From contig OY725494.1 in the NCBI GenBank assembly GCA_963281255.1, forward strand, positions 3,299,934-3,363,933: 64,000 nucleotides of DNA, written 5' to 3'. The notes under the pieces were generated by a model. That model saw only the letters and a program-made list of their open reading frames with translations, ran no database searches and was not told where the DNA came from. Shown here in pieces: positions 33,720 through 45,000 of this stretch. Position numbers and translations under genes: made by a program. Each line of letters starts with the position of its first letter. Positions within the stretch are counted from its first letter, which is position 1. This DNA is from Aphrocallistes beatrix. Its lineage: Eukaryota > Porifera > Hexactinellida > Sceptrulophora > Aphrocallistidae.

Positions 33720-33853
33720 AGACAGTCGATTCCGCTTAATAGAGTCACATCGGTCAGAGGACATTTTTCCCGATTAAGCGGAGAACCCTAGTGGCCCGAT
33801 TAAGCGGTTGACCAGATTAAACAGTGGCCCTATTAAGCGGAGTCAACTCTACT
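33720..33853. mobile_element. MITE with TCCGCTTAAT ends
   Basis: CAGTCGATTCCGCTTAATAG on the left is matched inversely by CTATTAAGCGGAGTCAACTC on the right, with two further GATTAAGCGG copies inside. Ends resemble pogo/Tigger-type MITEs, which is inference from the CAGT-GA-TCCGCTTA pattern. It lies between prefoldin 5 and the WAVE-like gene. Confidence 0.75.
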
Positions 33854-33998
33854 TTAGTTTTAATCCCAAATATCCAGGCGAGTTATTTAAGAGCATTTTA
33901 TTTGTTCGGCTGATCTGACTGAAATAATAACATAAGTAAAATCATTTAATAAATTACTTCGCTATTAAGAGCTTGAGCATTTTGTCAGTAAGTACCAT

Positions 33999-35219
33999 CT
34001 ACACCGAATCTGTTTGACTTTCTTCACTCTCTGAGTTAGACTCGTCTGTATCGTCGCTTGCACTGCTGCTCTCAAGTGTGATGAGCCGTCTCCTCTCTAG
34101 AAGCATGTCTTTGAGTATCAGTTTAACTATGCTCTCCCTCTTCTGCAATTGGTCTGATTTTTTTAAAGGACTAACATCTACCTCTTTATCAAAGGTTTGT
34201 GTCAAGTTTGTTTCTTCTGATAAACTCTTCAATTTTTCTGTTTCTACAAACGATCTATTCATCACATCATTGTCTGGGCACTGCCAAACAAATTTTTTAT
34301 TTGTCCCTGCGTAGTCTCTATCCAACTCAGTAACATTTTGTTCTGAATCGAATACCTCGTAGATTATACTAAATCCATCGTCAAAACTTTCTTGACCAGT
34401 GCTGTAGTAGCTCACCCGAGTATGATGCTCAGTATGCTGGAATGGGTCCGGGGTAGGATGAGGAGTGTGTCCTGTTCGAGAGCCCATTATTGCTGATAGA
34501 TTTGCATAGACGTGTGGAGACTGAGATGGAGATTGAGATGGAGACATTGTTTTCTGCGAACTGGATATCCATGTTTTTTCCCTATGCATTTGAACCGGTT
34601 GGAATTTCTCATCGTTTGTCACTGCTTCTTCTGCATCCATATTTTGCTGCCTCTCTAATCTATTCTTCCTCATTCTCTTCTTGATTTTTTCTTGTTTTTT
34701 CTGCTCTAACCAATTTTCCTGGAAATAATCAGGGTTCGTGTACATTCTATTTGTCTCCTGGTTACTGCCACTCTCTTCCTGACTATTAACCAGAATATCC
34801 CCGAATAATTTCTTAAACGGAGGAGGAGATTCACATTTGTTATATTGATCTTTCAGTCCTTTAGGCAAAGTCTCCCTCAAGAAGACATTCTGATAACGAG
34901 ATGTCTTGTCACTGCACCAGTCACTACGAACAGCTGGTTCAGTTGCATGATCGGATTCAGGATCCAATTTGCCCAGTTCATAATCTAGAGTTTCGATCCG
35001 TGTCTTGACACCATTGTACTTCTCGTTTAAGTTGGATATGTCACCTAGTAGGCTATGAAAAATATCCCCTCCCCTCAGACTCACGTTACTCAGCTGTAGG
35101 ATTATGTTGCTAAGAGTAAAACAGGCATTTTGTTCCAAGTCCATACTTTGTCTTCCCATATTGCTTGCATTCCTAGACACATTCACTGGCTCAATTAGTG
35201 CGAAAATCGGCATATTCAA
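33999..35219 (-). CDS. WAVE/SCAR-family protein, lacking a recognisable VCA end
   Basis: A 406-residue intronless protein. Residues about 30-195 form a SCAR homology domain: TLSNIILQLSNVSLRGGDIF, a coiled coil with TRIETLDYELGKLDP, RETLPKGLKDQYNKCESPPP, then MYTNPDYFQENWLEQKK and a basic stretch (172-190). Each block aligns with WAVE1 ([55 protein letters not shown]). In WAVE proteins this domain anchors the Abi/HSPC300/Sra/Nap complex. The C-terminal part lacks the long proline-rich region and the WH2 actin-binding helix; it ends with an amphipathic helix (RESIVKLILKDMLLERRR) and an acidic Ser/Asp/Glu tail without the usual terminal Trp. It could be a regulatory WAVE paralogue, or further exons may exist. 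Start taken at the first Met; a later Met (21 or 26) is possible. Confidence 0.82.
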   Translation of the reverse strand: MNMPIFALIEPVNVSRNASNMGRQSMDLEQNACFTLSNIILQLSNVSLRGGDIFHSLLGDISNLNEKYNGVKTRIETLDYELGKLDPESDHATEPAVRSDWCSDKTSRYQNVFLRETLPKGLKDQYNKCESPPPFKKLFGDILVNSQEESGSNQETNRMYTNPDYFQENWLEQKKQEKIKKRMRKNRLERQQNMDAEEAVTNDEKFQPVQMHREKTWISSSQKTMSPSQSPSQSPHVYANLSAIMGSRTGHTPHPTPDPFQHTEHHTRVSYYSTGQESFDDGFSIIYEVFDSEQNVTELDRDYAGTNKKFVWQCPDNDVMNRSFVETEKLKSLSEETNLTQTFDKEVDVSPLKKSDQLQKRESIVKLILKDMLLERRRLITLESSSASDDTDESNSESEESQTDSV

Positions 35220-36002
35220 CTAATAACTCTAAGAGTAAAGAAGTATAACAAAATTAAGTTTGTGTTGCGTACAATATAAAGTTGTACAATGAAGTAGCCT
35301 TGAGTATGTTTACTGCCCCTGATTAATTAACTGTAAAGACTGGTTCCCCATATGCAGTAATGAGTATAATATACCTGGAAGATTCTTCAACAAGCAAATA
35401 CACGTACTGTATGGGTAATATTAATACTAATATATTATAGTGTACTTTTGAGCTATCAACCCACTGATTAAGAAACCTATCTAAATTTAAGACTTGATTG
35501 GTGCTTGAATAGTCGCTCTTATGAGTGATTAGCTGCCTTTGTCAATATTATTTATTACCTACTGATAGGAAGTACTTGTGTGTCGAGAGAATGAGACACA
35601 ACTGCATGGATAGCAGCAGATGCATAAGTTATCGTGACTGCTGGCTGCAGCTCTTAGTTTTCTATTGATTTATTCAGCTTCAGAGCCTATAGGATGACTC
35701 CCTCTATAGAAATATACTCGTTCATGTGACGAGCTGTGCACGAGTGCAGTATGCTATTGCAGAGAATGGCTTAGGCTTGTAGGTTGGTGCTTGTTTGTAA
35801 TAAAGACCGTGGTAGATTATTCTCCTTATATTTTCATATTATTTACTGCATGTTGACATGTCGACTGATTCGATTCCTCTAAGTTCGGAATGTCTATTAT
35901 CTTTTGAAGGAGTATTCTTATTAAGATCTTAAAGTATTTTATAACCTGTGCTGCGTGATATAATATTCCATTTGCAGTACTAGTCGAATATTAGATAAAA
36001 GA
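35220..36002. promoter_or_regulatory. Divergent intergenic region between WAVE-like gene and V-ATPase a
   Basis: The two start codons face away from each other with about 780 bp between them, so both promoters must lie here or be shared. No TATA box or known operator was assigned. The middle is less AT-rich (about 35575-35780). Confidence 0.4.
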
Positions 36003-39000
36003 ATGGGGAGCTTGTTTCGCTCGGAAGCGATGTCACTCGCTCAGCTCTTCCTTCAATCTGAGGCTGTGTATGCCTGTGTGAGGGAGCTGGGAGAATTGGT
36101 GAGTTAGCTACACAACATCCCTCATATGCGTAGTATTATAATGACCGGCGCCACGTTTCGGTCTTGTCATTCCATCCCTTATTTAATACGCTGATACTCC
36201 TTCTAGGGAAAAGTCCAATTCAGAGACGTAAGTATTGATCGTTTGTTCTGTTTATGAATGCTTAATGTATTTACTAACGAGTATGATGTTCCACCTCCTT
36301 TAGCTCAACCCTGACGTGAGTGCCTTCCAGAGGAAGTTTGTGAACGAAGTGAGGAGGTGTGATGAGATGGAACGGAAATTGAGTGAGTTAATCCCGTAAT
36401 AGAAATCCCTAATTCAGTGATTTTCAAAATTACCCCCTATAGTTAATTTTCTACATCCTGTGGACCCCTCCCATTAATCGTAATATAAAATTTCAGACCC
36501 AGTAGACCCCTTGATATGTCCTGTGGACCCCTGGTTGTAAACCAGTGCCCTAATTGGTATTATCAGCTCATGCTCCAATAATTTAACAATTGTTTAATGT
36601 TAGGGTTCTTTGCTAAGGAGGTGGAGAAGGCAGGTCTCACTGCGAAGCCGGCATCACTTGACATCAGGGCCCCGGATCCACCTGTCATGATTGACTTAGA
36701 GGTACATACTTAACTAGCCACCTGACTGGAATGTCCCACTGAATGCATGACAAATGCACATGTGACGTAACAGCATGACTTATCGGGTTAGGGTATAAAT
36801 ACAACTTAAAATTCCAAATCAAACAAAGGCAAAATATTGAGAATGACAGAATATTAGCTACTCTATTATGAAAGTACATGATTAATCTGTAAAAATATCC
36901 GCGTTTTGAGAAGATACTTTTCACTCGATGAATCGTGTAGAATATTGTTCACAAGCCTGACAGTGCATGCTCAATAGAGCTTCCATAGACTAACCCTCTT
37001 ATCCTTACTGCTGACTGCCAGAGTGTTCTCTCCTCCCTCTGTCCCGTACTGGATATCGAACAGACTATCTTCGTGATACTTTAGCTGTACTAATGGCTTC
37101 AAACTCTTCCAGCTCAATACCACCACTTCATGATCCTTTGCCGTACATGCTACCACCTTCTTGTCTCCTCTTAACCTGACACAGTTAACGATGCTTTTGA
37201 GTGAAATATCCAGAACATCGTGTAGTACTTCTTCACTCGTTTCTTTCCTTTTAATGCGGAACACGCCCAATGCCCCCTCCATTCCCCCTACCACCCCCAT
37301 CAGGCGGTCACTGTCAAAGTCCATGCAGACACATTCCTGGCCCAGCATTCTTTCTATACAGAATAACACGACTGCACTCTCTAACTCCCAGATAATCACC
37401 TGTCCTGACAGGAACACTGCTACCACTAACACCTGTTTACCGCCCTTTCCTTCCCTCTCTCTACTCGCTAACTTCACACCTGTACACTCCTTGGCTTTCT
37501 CTGCTCTCAGGACAACTGCCTCGCTCATCTGTTCGTAGCTCTGTTCCAGCCTCAGAACTCTGACCAGTGAGCACTCGGGACCTGACATACAGGCCAGGCA
37601 CCTCCCCTCGTCCAGTGGTAAGGTGGAGAAGTTACAGAATGAGTACTGCTCTTGTTTTATGCTCAGCTTCAACTCCAATCCCTTATCCGTCAAGTTCCAC
37701 ACACACAGACACTGGTCCCTCCCCTATAGAACGGAATTAATTAGTTATCTTACCTCTCTTTACCTCCCCTACCCCCACAGCCACAGGCTAATACTTACGT
37801 AAGTAATCGCGGTTCCCTCAGCCAACATATCTACTTGCAGAACCGTTTTTCCTGAGTGTATCTCATTCGTCCAAACAGGTCTCTTCGTTGCCATTGACAC
37901 TAACCACACCTCCCCGACCGACCCTCCTGCTATCAGGTAGTGGTTCCCTCTCAGCTGAGTGAACCGCATGCTCTGCACAACTCCTCCCAGTCTCAGTGTG
38001 TAGTAGGGGTGTGGCTGAGGTTGGGCGACACTCGCACACATCATCTGCTAATACTGAGTTCTATGTTTAAAATATTTTTTATATTTCTCTATTTATTCAA
38101 GCTAGTTTATGTGCGTCTTTCTCTTTCCTTCGTAGAATGAGTTTGAACAGCTGGAGGCCCAAGTGAAGGATATCGAGTCCCATCGGGAGCAGATTCAGAA
38201 GAACCTAATCGACGTGATAGAGCTGAAGCATGTCCTACTCAATGCACAAGTTGATTTTGAACATGTGAGTACAGGAATTAGTATTTTCATTACGTACGTA
38301 TATTATACTAGTTCAAGATGCACAGATTGTGAGAATCAGTTTCAAGCATTGTACCTTTTTTTAACATACATAGGTCCTCTCTAAAAGTGGATATGTTAGG
38401 AACTTAGGATACACATTTCACTATTAGGTAATAGTCAGCTCTAAATTGGTTTTCAAGTAAACCGCCCTCGCTGCGTAATACCATGGCATTAGCGGTCTTT
38501 ATAGTATTGTGTTCAGATTATCTTGTAAATTCTGGCTTTAGCGGGGCAAGATGGAGACCATTGATGAGCCATAATTCACAATACTCAGTTCCTTTTGATG
38601 ACACAACGAGTCCACAAGTAGGCTATTCAATATTCCCTGTAATGATTGTGCTGTTCGTGAACACTGGCTTCCCTTATGGTAGTGTTTCATTATACTTCTT
38701 CGGACATCTGCCTTGCTAAATTATTGATGAGGGATTAAATAACAGAATTGTTCGTAATGCACGTTATAAATGCTATAACAATAGGCAGAGAGAGAAACTA
38801 CAATTCAGAGACAAATCCCTGAAGATGAAATACAGCAAGGTTAGTTGTGTGTTCTCGCTATGGTAAATCTCTTAGCTACTTTCATGTGTGAATGATGTCC
38901 GATTGAGTGATTCTATTTTAGTTCTCATTGATGAGGAGCAAGGGCCTAAAACCGGTCGTGTCAATCTTGAGTAAGTGGTGCTATCCAATCTATTTCATCC

Positions 39001-42000
39001 GTGTACGTATCTTGGTTGGATTTCTTTCAAATTTAACAACTTTGTCTAGGTTCGTTACTGGCACGATTGGGAGAGAGCGATTTTCAGGGTTCGAGAGAGT
39101 TCTGTGGAGAGCGACAAGAGGGAATGTTTATGTCAGGCATTCTGGGATCCCTGACCCCATCAGAGACCCATCTACGGTGAGACATCCCTTTCTGTCTAAT
39201 GAGGCTATAATAATATTATCTGTGTTGCTGCTTAGGGAAATGAGATATACAAGGACGTATTCGTGTTGTTCTTCACAGGAGAAAACCTGAAGAACCGAGT
39301 GACAAAGATCTGTGAAGGGTGAGTACACGACTCAGTATGCAGTACGGGAGTTAGTGTCTGATTCATTCCTCTTGTTTCCCTCGTGCAGATACCGCGCTAC
39401 TCTCTATCCGTGTCCTGACAACCGCCAGGAGCGAAGAGAGATGCTAACTTCTATTGACGGTCGAATCTTCGACTTCAATCAGGTATTATACTTCCTACGC
39501 ACTCCATTATAGACCTGTACAGATTGAGAGTTCTATTGATTTATGGCATGCCATTCGCAGGTGCTACATGAGACGTACGTTCATAGTCAGGATCAGCTGG
39601 GAAGGATTGCGGCTGAGCTTGAGAGCTGGAATGTGCAGGTATGCCAACGAGTTTGATGGTATGGTATGTTGTCACTATGATACTGCTGGTCGGTGTTGTC
39701 AGGTGAAGAAGATCAAAGCCATCTACCACACCATGAACATGTTCAACTTGGATGTGACTGCTAAATGTCTGATCGCCGAGGGCTGGTGTCCAGTGGACGA
39801 AATGGATGAGATACAAGATGCACTCAACAGGGGAACTGTTAGTAGCTAGGATCATTTCATATGTTTGAAGATGGTAGTGTATTATATTTGATATGTGATC
39901 AAGGAATATTCCGGTGCATCCGTTCAGTCGATTCTCAGACCGACAGAGACTAAAATGAAGCCCCCCACCTACAACAAGACGAACAAGTTCACTACTGGCT
40001 TCCAAAGTATCGTGGATGCGTATGGGATTGGAAACTACCAAGAAGTTAACCCAAGTAAGAGATCTTTCCCCAAGCGATTCAATTTAATTTTAAACTTTAA
40101 AAAGTATTTTAAAGTCATTTTTTGAAACATTTCAATGTAGTACAGATTGTTCTAACTCAAATTTTCTATTCCTTGAAAACCTAGTTAGCTTTGCTGGACT
40201 GTATTACAATACGAACATTCATTCATTTATTTATTTATTTATTTATTTCTGTTAGCTCCGTATACTATAATCACGTTTCCCTTTCTGTTCGCTGTGATGT
40301 TCGGAGATGCTGGTCACGGGCTTATAATGGCGCTGTTCGCATTGGCGATGATAGTGTTTGAGAAGAGATTGGCCAAGTGGAGAGGCGGCGGAGAGGTGAG
40401 GAGGAGACCTAAGTTCTTATCACTTCCCATTTACTGTAGCCATTTATAGCAGCTCATAGTATAGGAGATCCTATCGACTCCATCCGAGTCCGTCCAGGCT
40501 ATCCTGGAAATCTAAGAGATTGATTTGTACCAAAATTGGTATGACATTCTTTGTAGTGGAAATTTGTATCTTGGATACGAATATTATGCATATTTTCGCA
40601 CCTTCTATCAAAACGTCAGTCTAGATTTCAAATTTCATACTTAAAAGCTCTAATCGGATATATTTGCACATTTTCGTATCCCATCTCTATACTCACTTAC
40701 TGGAGCTCGCATCGGTCTGTCAACCCAATTACTGATCTTTAATTTAGTGCTTGAGTAAGAGTAATATTTAAATTTATCGAATTTTCTGCGCTCCCTTGAA
40801 CTATATAAGCGATAGTTGTGTAGAAGAACTTACTGAGTTAGTATAATGGCTATCTACATATAATAACAATAGCATCACACCGAATAACGGATTTATACTT
40901 AGTTTAAGATATGGATTATGAAAGGAAACTACATAGAACTCTCTGAACTGACCTACTATAATAGCTGTTCTACAATACTACATAGCTGTATAGCCAGCTA
41001 ATACTCTTTCAACAGCCAATCATTATGTGCACAGCTTAGCACTACCTTCCCGTGAGAATCCACATCGATTCCACGAGGACTTTTGATCTTCTCCATCCCT
41101 CCTCCCATTTCTACTTCCCCGATTGCTATGATATTTTCAGCTTCTGGCTTAAACAGCTTAATCTTCCCATTCTTTCCTTCAGTCACTAACACAGTCCCTC
41201 TGTTATCCACAGTGAAGTAGTGGGCATCGTTCAAGGAACCGAGAGGAGCTAGCGTTCTTAGCAGTTTTCCACCCGTGTCGAACAGGTGTATCAAATTCTC
41301 CGAATTCGATACCAGGAGGTAGATCCCAAATTTTTTAACACAGATATCTCGAATTTCTGGACCACTACCAAATATGGACATGCCTTTCCTCTTCTCAATT
41401 GTAATTTCAATCTTCTTGCAACTCTCAAACCGGACAGAGAACACTTCGATAATACCAATGAAAGTCGGAACGTAGATGTTTTCTTCGTACACGCTGATGG
41501 GAGTGTGACGTATGTCGTTTAGCTCTATCCCCTTCCTGAATTCACCTGTTATTTTATCGAACCTTAAAATATATTGTTTGTCCTCCGGCCTCCCCGCACA
41601 GAGTACGAATAGGAAGTCATTGGAGAGTGCGAGACTGTGTGGATATCGCATTTTCTCTCCTTGAGTAATCGTTTTCAGATACCCACCTGACCTGTCGTAG
41701 ACCTGCACTCGGTGCTTCTCCTTATCCGCGACGTAGACCACATTCCCCTGCTGCCTGTCGACCACAATCCCGGATGGATCTTGCACCTGGTCCACGCTAT
41801 CTCCCATGCCGACATTATTTCTTATCGGTCCTGTGGTTGTGGTTGGTCTAGCAGCTGTGTTACTATATTCGTCCGGGCTAGATTGCTGAGTGAATAGCTC
41901 ACTGTCTGATTCTACCTGGTTTTTCTCTTCAACAGGAACACCGCTGTTCTCGCTCCTACTCCTCGGTATTGGCACCGGGGGTAATATCGACACGATCTCG

Positions 42001-45000
42001 TTGATTTGGCCCTCCAGCACTTCTGGGTTGTAGGACAGCTTAATCTCAGTGAGGGGAACTATTTCTGCTTCAAGGCTTCTCTTCTGTTCTGACAGAATCG
42101 CTTTCAATTTTTCGGAAAAATTTCCTTTATTTTGGAGTAGAACTGGCTCAGTCCTTTCAAGCTCATCGATTTCCTGTTCCTTCTTCTCTATCAAAGCGAC
42201 ATTACGTCTGTACCTGCTGTCTAGTTCCTCGAGGAGCTTGTCCTTGTGATCCTTCAGCTTCTGATCAAGATAGTCGAAGTGGCTGTTCAGCTCGTTTCTC
42301 GCTTTGTCTATTTTTCTCTTATATCTCTCTTTATGCGAATTCATCCGTGTGGATTCATCTGCAGCATGCGAGTGTGAGTACGCGGCATTCGGTAATAGAT
42401 CTCCGTCAAACTTGGCTCTGTGTACTCTCACCTCTGAATCTTTCGAGTTGTGTGTCCGTGGCGGAGAGTGGTAGCCCCCGCTGGGACCAGAAGGGGGTAA
42501 CAAGGGGGCAGAAGGCTCGACAGTCTGCCCGGGTAGAGAAGGATAAATCGCAGTAGAGGCAGTCGGTATGTAGTTGTGTCCTGTTACAGGATTCATGGGC
42601 ATTGGACCCATTTCAATGTTGAAAGGAGGGCTAATGTTCTGGGGAAATGGAGTGTAATCTGCCTCCTCGAATGGATTGGATGAGGCCATTTTAGTATGCA
42701 ACATATACAATAATTGAATATTGTTATAAGTAAATCAATATTAGCAGTACTGTTGAGTCTTTTTGTGCTTTTATATAATTATTCGCCACTGCAGCTAAGT
42801 ACACTTGTCTTGTGTATTACCTCGTCACATTTGACTCTCTAATGAAGCGTAGAGTTCTGTTCTATTATTAGAGTTAATCTGTGTCTACCGTGATAATATT
42901 CCTGAGGTAATGGTATTAGCAAGCGTATTACGAAATCTTAGGTTGGTTGCAGTGAAACCTTTTTAGAACTTCTATCACTGTTAAACAACACAATTGTGTG
43001 TAGCGGTAGCTAAAAATAAGTTACTGTGTTTATACCTTCCATTCCTTCCTGATTTTACATTCTGTATTTTCGTCTTTTAGATATTCGAGACGATGTACCA
43101 TGGGCGTTACATAATATTCTTAATGGGCATCTTCTCTATCTACACTGGGTTTATCTACAACGACTTGTTCTCAAAGTCAATGAATATATTCGGTACAAGT
43201 TGGAATGTGACTTATGATGACTCCAACCTGAACTCATCTCAAAAAGCAGCTATGGGATTAGACAGTAATAAGTAAGTCAACTCGTAATTCTATGTAATAC
43301 TAAGTAATCCCACTGGAAGGTTCAGTATTACTAGATGAAGGCTTCTTCCTACTTTAACATTACGTAGTATTATTCAGACAAATAGACAGAGCTAATGTTT
43401 TAGACTCGTATCATTATCTAATGGATAATGTGAGTAGAATGATTTTATAGACATTACTTGGATTACTAATCTTGGTAATTGAGGATAAACTTGTGACATT
43501 AAAGAATCGTACACCGGAGCTAAATAATATCTTATGCTATATCGGATTATGCGTAATGGTCGTTCTCTAGTTGATGTTTGGAAGTCGATTTTGTTTGTAC
43601 TATGTCAATTGACAATGAGTTCACTAATTGCACAATACACGTATGTACTGTGTGTTCGTCCTATAGACAAAATAATGTTTACATGGGGTTCAATACCAAA
43701 TAGATTGATACTTGGTCAAACTACTAAATCAAAAACCAGAAGATTAATTATTTACAAGCGTTTGTGTACAAACGAGGGTATAATTTGTGTTATGTTCTAT
43801 GGAACTGTTTTCAGAACTTGTTTGCATAAGGCGAATGACACTCATTGTAAGGTTTTCAATGACTTTGTAATAAATCTCTACACAGTTTTGCAATCGGCGA
43901 TCTTATACAAGATAATCCAAACATTGCTATAACAAAAAATAAGAACTCCGAGTAAATTAAAGCAAAATTTATTTACAATACCAGTGTAATGTCCTGTCGG
44001 CTAATCCATCCGGGAATGAAGATTTTATGTTAGTTTGTTTGAATGTACATTTTAATTATAAACCTATCTCTCTATCTAACAGCCATCATGTGGTAAAAGT
44101 TGGTACTGACTTGTATGCCGTGCCAGTCGAAGCTTTCAAGCAGAACAACCCTTACCCGTTAGGAATTGATCCTGTGAGTGATGCTCTTACCTCTACCTCT
44201 ACCTCTAGCTAGAAGTTACACGTGAATTAATGCGTCCTTGTTAACGGTACTCTTCTCATAGATCTGGCAGCTTGCTAACAACAAACTTCTGTTCCTGAAC
44301 TCATTCAAAATGAAGATGTCTGTTGTCCTGGGAGTTCTTCACATGTTGTTCGGAATCATTCTCTCTCTCTTCAATCACATGTATGAAACTAGATACACAT
44401 GTTTATAACTTTATCCTTAAATTTTATGCGGATTTTTTATTAGACATTTCAAGCAGTATTACAGAATATTGTTTCAGTTTATTCCAGAGGTAGGTGCTAT
44501 GCTCTTGTCGCCTGGATTTAATATTTTTATGCGAAATGTTGCCTTGATGGAATTCAATTTTATGTCAAGTTTGAATAGGTGCTATTTCTGATGTCTATAT
44601 TCGGCTGGCTGGTGTTCTTGATATTCTACAAATGGCTTACCTTTTACATGAATAAAGAAGAGGTAAGTCATAGGACAGAATACCTTGTAATGCAGAAGGG
44701 AACACTTACTTACTAGGATTACATCTAAATTAGATAGAACCACACTTCTAGTAGATATTCATGTTCTATTTTTTGTGAATTGTAGGTTTGTCCAAATTGT
44801 TTGAAGTTTTTACAAGTATCTACTGATAAGACCCTGGGTGAAGCGGTTGTATTGCTTTACTTGTCAGCATACGATGTTATCATATTTCATATCTGCCATG
44901 GATTACTGTTATACTCGATGTTGCACTGGCAGCTCATCTTGTTGTCTCCATCTATCTAGGCTCCTCAACTGCTGATCGCACTCATAAACATGTTCTTGAA

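Noticed and set aside
38483-38719. 78-codon frame inside intron 5 of V-ATPase a
   Set aside because: No similarity or supporting signals; the flanking exons splice cleanly across it.
38928-39020. Alternative reading of exon 7 of V-ATPase a ([13 protein letters not shown])
   Set aside because: Only the frame giving [16 protein letters not shown] joins exons 6 and 8 in phase and matches the family.
43534-43932. 132-codon frame in intron 15 of V-ATPase a
   Set aside because: Hydrophobic, no recognised pattern, no conserved motif; exons 15 and 16 join in frame without it.
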